NCBI RefSeq assembly: GCF_005222705.1
Contig: NZ_STGF01000008.1
Coordinates: 62,001-126,000 of the forward strand
Direction of reading: 5' to 3'
Source of the DNA: Paenibacillus sp. SY21-1
GTDB lineage: Bacteria > Bacillota > Bacilli > Paenibacillales > Paenibacillaceae
DNA: 64,000 bases
Part shown: positions 58,627-64,000 of the stretch, piece after piece
Layout of the letters: the number at the start of each line of letters is the position of its first letter
How positions within the stretch are numbered: position 1 is the first letter of the stretch
The notes under the pieces: model-generated
Told to the model about the DNA's origin: nothing
Databases searched by the model: none
The model's input: only the letters and a program-made list of their open reading frames with translations
Position numbers and translations under genes: made by a program

Positions 58627-59613
58627 ATGAGTTTGTATCCTGTAGGCATCATCGGAACGGGCAAATACGTTCCTGAACGCATTCTTACGAACCAAGAGCT
58701 TGAGCAAATGGTGGACACGAACGACGAATGGATCGTTACGCGTACCGGAATTAAGGAGCGGCGCATGGCCGCTGCCGACCAGGCAACGTCGGATCTTGCG
58801 CTGCACGCTTCGCGCCAGGCGATTGAAGCGGCAGGGCTGACGGCGGAGGACATCGATCTGATTATCGTGGCTACGATAACGCCGGATATGTTCTTCCCGT
58901 CTACCGCCTGCCTGCTGCAGCACAAGCTGGGCGCCAAGCAAGCGGCGGCCTTCGATCTGTCGGCAGCCTGCTCCGGCTTTATCTACGGCCTTGCGACAGG
59001 CTCGAACATGGTCGCTTCGGGCATGTACAAGCACGTGCTCGTCGTAGGCGCGGAATCGCTGTCGCGCATTACGGACTATACGGATCGCAACACCTGCATC
59101 TTGTTCGGCGACGGCGCGGGCGCTGTCGTGCTTGGGCAGGTAGCGGAAGGCCGCGGCTTTCGCTCGTTTGAGCTGGGAGCCGACGGCAGCGGCGGCGAAC
59201 TGCTCAAGGTTGAGGGCGGAGGCTCGCGCGTTCCGGCGACGGAGGAGTCTCTTGCATCCAGACGGCATTACATCCATATGGCGGGCAACGAGGTGTTCAA
59301 GTTCGCGGTCCGCATTATGGGCAGCGCGGCTGAGGACGCATTGAAAAAAGCGGGAATGAGCAAAGAGGACATCGATTTGCTTGTGCCGCATCAGGCGAAT
59401 ATCCGAATTATCCAATCGGCTATGAATCGCTTGAATTTATCCGAAGACAAAGCAATGATCAACTTGCATAATTACGGGAACATGTCTGCTGCGTCCATTC
59501 CGGTTGCGCTTGCTGAAGCGGTCGAGCAAGGACGCGTGAACGAGGGCGATTGCCTGGTGCTGGTCGGCTTCGGCGGCGGCTTGACTTGGGGAGCTTCGGT
59601 TCTCGTCTGGTAA
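58627..59613 (+). CDS. fabH: Beta-ketoacyl-ACP synthase III
   Basis: The 328-residue enzyme starts each fatty acid by joining an acyl-CoA primer (branched primers in this group) with malonyl-ACP. The catalytic triad is Cys115 (SAACSGF), His255 (VPHQAN) and Asn285 (NYGNMSAAS), and the final GFGGGLTWGA is standard. ATG 58627 lies ten bases after plsX; the ribosome site is weak, so coupling to plsX translation is likely. An upstream in-frame ATG (58582) is inside plsX. Confidence 0.93.
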   Translation: MSLYPVGIIGTGKYVPERILTNQELEQMVDTNDEWIVTRTGIKERRMAAADQATSDLALHASRQAIEAAGLTAEDIDLIIVATITPDMFFPSTACLLQHKLGAKQAAAFDLSAACSGFIYGLATGSNMVASGMYKHVLVVGAESLSRITDYTDRNTCILFGDGAGAVVLGQVAEGRGFRSFELGADGSGGELLKVEGGGSRVPATEESLASRRHYIHMAGNEVFKFAVRIMGSAAEDALKKAGMSKEDIDLLVPHQANIRIIQSAMNRLNLSEDKAMINLHNYGNMSAASIPVALAEAVEQGRVNEGDCLVLVGFGGGLTWGASVLVW

Positions 59614-59655
59614 ATGGATCAGATAAGGCATAAGTGAAGGGCAGGAGGAACGTTC

Positions 59656-60579
59656 ATGGGGAAAACAGCTTTTGTATTTCCGGGTCAAGGCGCACAGGCG
59701 GTTGGCATGGGGCAGGATGTATTCGCGGCGAACGAGCGCTCCCGCGCGTTGTTTGAGCAAGCGGACGCAGCGCTTGGCTTTGCGCTCAGCGACATTATTT
59801 TCAACGGTCCGGACGATGCGCTTAAACAGACGGCCAATACGCAGCCGGCTTTGCTGACGGTAAGCGTGGCGCTGCTTGAAGCGCTTGCGGACAAAGGGCT
59901 GAAGCCCGACTATGTGGCGGGGCACAGCCTGGGCGAATACAGCGCGCTGGTGGCGGCGAATGTGCTGTCGTTTGAGGATGCCGTTCGTACGGTTCGCGCC
60001 AGAGGCGAGTTTATGGAGCAGGCTGTGCCGAGCGGGCAGGGGGCGATGGCGGCGGTGCTGGGCGCCGAGCGCGAGCCTCTGGCAGCGCTGTGCGCGGCGA
60101 TCTCTGCGGATGGTCATGCCGTTGAGCTTGCCAATGTCAATTGTCCCGGACAAATCGTCGTATCGGGGAGCGCGGAAGGCGTACAGGCGGTCGTAGAGCG
60201 CGGCAAGGAGGAGGCGGGCGCGAAGCGGGTTATTCCGCTTGAGGTCAGCGGTCCGTTCCACTCCTCCCTCATGAAGCCTGCAGCCGAGAGGCTGTCGGGC
60301 ACGCTGTCGCAGGTTGCGTTTGCCGACGCCGCCGTTCCGGTCGTTGCGAACGTGCTGGCGGCCGAGGTGACGAAGGCGGAGCAAATAAGGGGCTTGCTTG
60401 TCGAGCAGGTGTATTCGCCTGTGCTATGGGAGGACAGCGTCCGTTATTTGATCGCTCAAGGCGTAACGACGTTTGTTGAAATTGGTTCCGGTACGGTGCT
60501 CGCCGGGCTAATCAAAAAAATCGATAAAAGCGTAAGCGTAGTGTCCGTGAACGGCCAAGCGGCAATCGACGCGCTATAG
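59656..60579 (+). CDS. fabD: Malonyl-CoA:ACP transacylase
   Basis: The 307-residue enzyme moves malonate from CoA to the acyl carrier protein. FPGQGAQAVGMG at the start, catalytic Ser91 (GHSLGEYSAL) and His201 (GPFHSSLM) are in the expected places, and the length is normal. AGGAGG lies six to eleven bases before ATG 59656. It stands between fabH and fabG in the FapR operon. Confidence 0.94.
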   Translation: MGKTAFVFPGQGAQAVGMGQDVFAANERSRALFEQADAALGFALSDIIFNGPDDALKQTANTQPALLTVSVALLEALADKGLKPDYVAGHSLGEYSALVAANVLSFEDAVRTVRARGEFMEQAVPSGQGAMAAVLGAEREPLAALCAAISADGHAVELANVNCPGQIVVSGSAEGVQAVVERGKEEAGAKRVIPLEVSGPFHSSLMKPAAERLSGTLSQVAFADAAVPVVANVLAAEVTKAEQIRGLLVEQVYSPVLWEDSVRYLIAQGVTTFVEIGSGTVLAGLIKKIDKSVSVVSVNGQAAIDAL

Positions 60580-60621
60580 GCGATTTGCGGTCTTTGATGA
60601 ATAAGTAAAGGAGGCGTTGAC

Positions 60622-61371
60622 ATGTTTGCCAGCCTGGAAGGCAAAAAAGCGCTCGTTACGGGCGCGTCGCGCGGCATCGGACGGGCGATTGCGATTGCAC
60701 TGGCGGAAGCCGGAGCCGATGTGGCCATTAATTACGCGGGCAGCGAGGCGGCGGCCGCCGAGACGGCGAAAGAGGTTGAAGCGCTCGGCAGGCGCGCGAT
60801 CGTAGTGAAAGCGAATGTCGGCAAATCGGCCGAATTCGATGCCATGGTCAAGGAAACGCTCGAGCAATTCGGGGCGCTGGACATTCTTGTGAATAACGCA
60901 GGCATTACAAGAGATAATTTAATCATGCGCATGAAGGAAGAGGAGTTCGATGAAGTTATCGAAACGAATCTTAAGGGCGTATTCAACGGCATCAAGGCGG
61001 TAACCCGCACGATGATGAAGCAGCGCTCGGGCCGCATCATTAACATCTCTTCCGTTGTCGGCGTGCTCGGCAACCCCGGCCAAGCCAATTACGTCGCCGC
61101 CAAGGCGGGCGTAATCGGGCTTACCAAGTCCAGCGCCAAGGAGCTTGCTTCCCGTGGCATTACGGTGAACTGCGTCGCTCCGGGCTTTATCCAGACGGAA
61201 ATGACGGACAAGCTGCCCGAGGATATGAAGCAGTCGCTGTCCGGCCAGATTCCGCTGGCAAGGCTTGGCGATGCCGCCGATATTGCCAATGCCGTTCGTT
61301 TTCTTGCATCCGACGCGTCCGCTTATATGACGGGCCAGACGATTCATGTGGACGGCGGGATGTACATGTAG
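60622..61371 (+). CDS. fabG: 3-oxoacyl-ACP reductase
   Basis: The 249-residue NADPH-dependent SDR enzyme reduces beta-ketoacyl-ACP. The TGASRGIG nucleotide motif (13-20), NNAG (91-94), catalytic Ser143/144, Tyr157 and Lys161 (NYVAAKAG) and the C-terminal [13 protein letters not shown] are all typical of FabG. AAAGGAGG lies before ATG 60622. About 100 bases separate it from acpP, with a TATAAT (61444-61449) that may give acpP its own promoter. Confidence 0.94.
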   Translation: MFASLEGKKALVTGASRGIGRAIAIALAEAGADVAINYAGSEAAAAETAKEVEALGRRAIVVKANVGKSAEFDAMVKETLEQFGALDILVNNAGITRDNLIMRMKEEEFDEVIETNLKGVFNGIKAVTRTMMKQRSGRIINISSVVGVLGNPGQANYVAAKAGVIGLTKSSAKELASRGITVNCVAPGFIQTEMTDKLPEDMKQSLSGQIPLARLGDAADIANAVRFLASDASAYMTGQTIHVDGGMYM

Positions 61372-61471
61372 CCGCTATCCCCCGTCATTTGGGGCTTTTC
61401 ACGAATTGCAGCGGTTGCATATGGCATTTTGTCTTTAATTCTCGTATAATACCGTAGAGGAGGTGAACCGG

Positions 61472-61705
61472 ATGTCCGATGTAGTAGATCGCGTAAAACG
61501 TATCGTCATCGACCGACTTGGCGTAGACGAAGCTGAAGTAACGCTTGAAGCTTCTTTTAAAGATGACCTCGGCGCTGACTCTCTTGATGTCGTTGAATTG
61601 GTCATGGAGCTCGAAGACGAGTTTGATATGGAAATTTCTGACGAAGATGCAGAGACTATCACCACTGTGGGAGAAGTAGTTAAATACATACAATCTCATA
61701 CGTAA
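61472..61705 (+). CDS. acpP: Acyl carrier protein
   Basis: The 77-residue, strongly acidic carrier has Ser37 in [10 protein letters not shown], the site that receives 4'-phosphopantetheine. Helices II and III ([11 protein letters not shown], then [16 protein letters not shown]) are typical. ATG 61472 has GAGGAGGTG six bases upstream. A TATAAT about 25 bases before the ribosome site suggests an added promoter, fitting the high amount of ACP a cell needs. Confidence 0.95.
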   Translation: MSDVVDRVKRIVIDRLGVDEAEVTLEASFKDDLGADSLDVVELVMELEDEFDMEISDEDAETITTVGEVVKYIQSHT

Positions 61706-61712
61706 GAAGGAC

Positions 61713-61737
61713 AAGTCCCGTTAACCAAACGGGACTT
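61713..61737 (+). terminator. Hairpin between acpP and fabF, partial terminator or mRNA stabiliser
   Basis: AAGTCCCGTT (61713-61722) pairs with AACGGGACTT (61728-61737) in a perfect 10-bp stem. Only CTCTCC follows, so it may reduce, not stop, read-through into fabF. Confidence 0.5.
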
Positions 61738-61861
61738 CTCTCCATCCGGAACATTTTCAATAAACGATAATGAAAGCGAACAAGCTTTTTATATAAAGGT
61801 GAAGCGAACGAAGATGATGCAAGCGTGGTCATCTAAATTGTTTGGTGCAGAGGTGATTGGA

Positions 61862-63103
61862 ATGAAAAAACGCGTTGTAGTAACAGGCATGGGCGTTATG
61901 ACTTCGCTCGGCTCCGATCTCGAGCAGTTCTGGGGCAATCTCATGGCGGGCAATTCCGGCGTTTCCGTCGTGGAGGCTTTCGATTTTTCGGAATATCCGA
62001 CACGAATTGCGGCCGAGATTAAAAATTTCAATCCGGAAGATTACGGCCTGGATAAGAAGGAAGCGCGCCGGATGGACCGTTTCGTACAGTTTGCGTCCGT
62101 TGCAAGCAAGCTGGCGATCGAGGATGCGGATTTGCGGATCGGCGAGAATGCCGATGCGGAGCGCGTAGGCGTAATGGTTGGTTCGGGCATCGGCGGTCTG
62201 GGCACATGGGAGGATCAGCACAATATTTTGCTCGAGAAGGGACCGAAGCGGGTCAGCCCGTTTTTTATCCCGATGATGATTGCGAACATGGCTTCCGGCC
62301 AAGTGTCGATGCTTACGGGCGCAAAGGGTCCGAACAGCACGGCGGTGACCGCTTGTGCGACCGGAACGCATTCGATCGGCGATTCGTTCAAAATGATTCA
62401 GCGCGGCGATGCGGACGTTATGATCGCGGGCGGCGCGGAAGCGACGATTCGTCCGACCGGCATGGCAGGCTTCTGCTCGATGCGGGCGATGTCCGTTCGC
62501 AACGATGAGCCGGCCAAGGCCAGCCGTCCATTCGACGTGGATCGCGACGGCTTCGTCATGGGCGAGGGCGCCGGCGTGCTGGTGCTGGAATCGCTGGAGC
62601 ATGCCGAGGCGCGCGGAGCCAAAATCTATGCCGAGGTCATCGGCTACGGCATGAGCGGCGACGCTCATCATATGACAGAGCCTGATCCGGACGGAGCGGC
62701 GCGTTGTATGACGAAAGCGCTCAAGGATGCGGGAATTGCCCCTTCGGAGATCGACTACATCAATGCGCACGGAACGTCCACGCCGGTAGGCGACCGTTCC
62801 GAGACGACGGCGATCAAGAAAGCGTTTGGCGAGCATGCTTATAAATTGGCGGTGAGCTCGACCAAATCGATGACCGGACATTTGCTTGGCGCGGCAGGCG
62901 GCGTGGAAGCCGTCATCCTTGGCCTTACACTGAAAAGCGGCGTTATCGCGCCGACGATCAACCTGGATAATCAAGACCCGGAATGCGATCTGGACTATGT
63001 TCCGAACAAGCCGCGCGAAGCGGATGTGAGAACCGCGCTTTCGAATTCGTTCGGGTTCGGCGGTCATAATGCGACGATCGTGATGAAAGTATATGAAGCG
63101 TGA
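61862..63103 (+). CDS. fabF: Beta-ketoacyl-ACP synthase II
   Basis: The 413-residue main condensing enzyme of chain elongation has catalytic Cys165 ([11 protein letters not shown]), His303 (NAHGTST) and His340 (SMTGHLLG), with Lys335. [12 protein letters not shown] near the C-terminus includes the gating glycine-phenylalanine loop. This is the canonical copy, in contrast to the paralogue at 51930. ATG 61862 has AGAGGTG seven bases upstream; the frame is open further up but without a ribosome site. It overlaps rnc by 11 bases. Confidence 0.94.
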   Translation: MKKRVVVTGMGVMTSLGSDLEQFWGNLMAGNSGVSVVEAFDFSEYPTRIAAEIKNFNPEDYGLDKKEARRMDRFVQFASVASKLAIEDADLRIGENADAERVGVMVGSGIGGLGTWEDQHNILLEKGPKRVSPFFIPMMIANMASGQVSMLTGAKGPNSTAVTACATGTHSIGDSFKMIQRGDADVMIAGGAEATIRPTGMAGFCSMRAMSVRNDEPAKASRPFDVDRDGFVMGEGAGVLVLESLEHAEARGAKIYAEVIGYGMSGDAHHMTEPDPDGAARCMTKALKDAGIAPSEIDYINAHGTSTPVGDRSETTAIKKAFGEHAYKLAVSSTKSMTGHLLGAAGGVEAVILGLTLKSGVIAPTINLDNQDPECDLDYVPNKPREADVRTALSNSFGFGGHNATIVMKVYEA

Positions 63104-63797
63104 TTCCTTTCTGGAGCTTCAACAGCGGCTAGGCCTTAGCTTTAGCCGCACGAAGCTGCTCAAGCAGGCATTTACTCATACCTCTTACGTAAACGAGCAT
63201 AAGCGCGGTTCCGTTCAGGACAATGAGCGGCTTGAGTTTCTCGGAGATGCGGTGCTTCAATTGCTCGTGTCCGAGTACTTGTTCGCCGCGTATCCGCAAA
63301 GACCGGAAGGGGAGCTTACGCGGATGCGGGCCTCGATCGTATGCGAGCCGTCTCTGGCCCAATTTGCGGAGCGTCTGGAGCTGGGTCAGCATGTCCTGCT
63401 CGGACGCGGCGAGGAGCAGCTAGGCGGAAGGCAGCGTCAAGCGCTGCTTGCGGATTTATACGAATCGTTTATCGGAGCCATTTTTCTCGATGCCGGCATT
63501 GACCGGACGAGAAGCTTTTTGCAGGAGCATATGTTTCCGTTTGTCGATGCGAACGATTATGGACTGCTAATGAAGGATTCCAAATCCAAGCTGCAGGAGA
63601 GATCGCAGCATCACGGACTTGGACCGGTTGAATACCGGATCGTCGAGGAACGCGGGCCCGCGCATGACCGCGAGTTTGTTGTGGCGGTGTATTTGGGCGA
63701 GAAGCCTTACGGCGAGGGCAGCGGCAGAACGAAGAAGGAAGCGGAGCAGCGCGCCGCGGCGGAGGCCTGGCGGGTGCTGTCGCAGGAGCAGGGCTAA
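63093..63797 (+). CDS. rnc: Ribonuclease III
   Basis: The 234-residue double-strand-specific endoribonuclease processes rRNA precursors and mRNAs. The signature [14 protein letters not shown] (about 44-57) holds the catalytic acidic residues, with [13 protein letters not shown] (about 117-129) completing the site. A double-stranded RNA-binding domain follows (about 157-230, ending [18 protein letters not shown]). ATG 63093 lies inside the fabF end, so translation is coupled. Gene order fabF-rnc then smc is common in Firmicutes. Confidence 0.94.
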   Translation: MKRDSFLELQQRLGLSFSRTKLLKQAFTHTSYVNEHKRGSVQDNERLEFLGDAVLQLLVSEYLFAAYPQRPEGELTRMRASIVCEPSLAQFAERLELGQHVLLGRGEEQLGGRQRQALLADLYESFIGAIFLDAGIDRTRSFLQEHMFPFVDANDYGLLMKDSKSKLQERSQHHGLGPVEYRIVEERGPAHDREFVVAVYLGEKPYGEGSGRTKKEAEQRAAAEAWRVLSQEQG

Positions 63798-63803
63798 TCT
63801 GAA

Positions 63804-63856
63804 GGCTGCAAACGCCCATCAGCATTTTGTTGCTGACGGGCGTTTGCAGCCTTTTT
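63804..63856 (+). terminator. Strong terminator after rnc
   Basis: A 21-base nearly perfect stem (63804-63824 with 63831-63851) is followed by five T (63852-63856). It ends the fapR-rnc operon. Confidence 0.9.
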
Positions 63857-63966
63857 CCAAATGATCAGAAAACGCTCCCTTGCCGCAGGGTGAAAAGCTT
63901 GGGAAAAGCGGCGGCATGAGCCTGATGAAGGAGCCGTTAGCCGTTCCGCCAGAGCCTTGAGGACGG

Positions 63967-63995
63967 TTATCAACAACAGGCGGATGTGGTACAAT
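63967..63995 (+). promoter_or_regulatory. Promoter for the gene beyond the window (smc in related genomes)
   Basis: TTATCA (63967-63972), 17 bases and TACAAT (63990-63995). The 110 bases between the rnc terminator and this promoter hold no gene. Confidence 0.55.
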
Positions 63996-64000
63996 GGGCG

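Noticed and set aside
61829-63067. 412-codon open frame antisense to fabF
   Set aside because: Arg/His-rich shadow of a conserved gene with no start signal.
1-64000. CRISPR arrays, tRNA or rRNA genes, prophage or intact transposase
   Set aside because: No regularly spaced repeats, tRNA cloverleaf motifs, rRNA sequence, phage structural genes or transposase frames were seen on either strand by eye.

Overview
The window reads as a chromosomal segment of a spore-forming, low-to-mid GC Gram-positive, most like Paenibacillus or a close relative. I infer this from the gene families and order, not from a database search. Supporting features are the rsmD-coaD-ylbJ-ylbL-ylbM(tmcAL)-yceD-rpmF block followed by fapR-plsX-fabH-fabD-fabG-acpP-fabF-rnc, the YesM/YesN and Lpl-type sugar ABC loci, a 35-residue YjcZ-type spore peptide, S-layer-homology sequence, TTG/GTG starts and strong AGGAGG ribosome sites. 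I saw no rRNA, tRNA, CRISPR array or intact insertion sequence.

Left part (1-9100): the end of a wall glucosaminidase, a muramoyl-alanine amidase, several small envelope or spore proteins, a VOC-fold protein, a NucA/NucB-type nuclease that seems to start at CTG, a TetR-MFS efflux pair with an operator inside its promoter, a TVP38-type membrane protein, and a MarR regulator followed by two Old Yellow Enzyme genes. Middle-left (9150-20670): one long co-directional cluster encoding a GntR/FadR regulator, M20 amidohydrolase, dipeptide ABC transporter (two permeases, two ATPases), PLP C-S lyase, S9 peptidase, an unrecognised protein and the solute-binding lipoprotein. It looks like a dedicated system for importing and dismantling a peptide or N-acyl conjugate of a sulfur amino acid.

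Middle (20800-31900): a plant-polysaccharide locus with a membrane-bound AraC regulator, sugar-binding lipoprotein, two permeases, NodB-type deacetylase, GH28, a convergent GH2 glucuronidase-like enzyme and a second AraC regulator. None of the enzymes has a visible signal peptide, so oligosaccharides are probably imported and cut inside the cell. A second locus (35480-44950) has a YesM/YesN two-component pair, binding protein, two permeases and a GH2 enzyme. Between them lie a transglutaminase-like protein, a YolD-like protein behind a possible SOS box, and the potassium importer kimA behind a clear c-di-AMP riboswitch, terminator and promoter.

Right part (45100-64000): an SDR enzyme, then a short scarred region where a PadR regulator is followed by a deleted DUF1048 gene, a second DUF1048 gene and a 5'-truncated SLH-domain gene fused to its tail. 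A roughly 600-base gene-poor stretch follows. After it comes the conserved ylb/coaD block, interrupted by a divergent pair (MmyB-like XRE regulator and a FabF paralogue) and by a 161-bp MITE-like element that supplies the stop codon of ylbL. The window ends with the FapR-controlled phospholipid and fatty-acid synthesis operon, rnc, and a promoter probably leading into the next gene (smc in related genomes).
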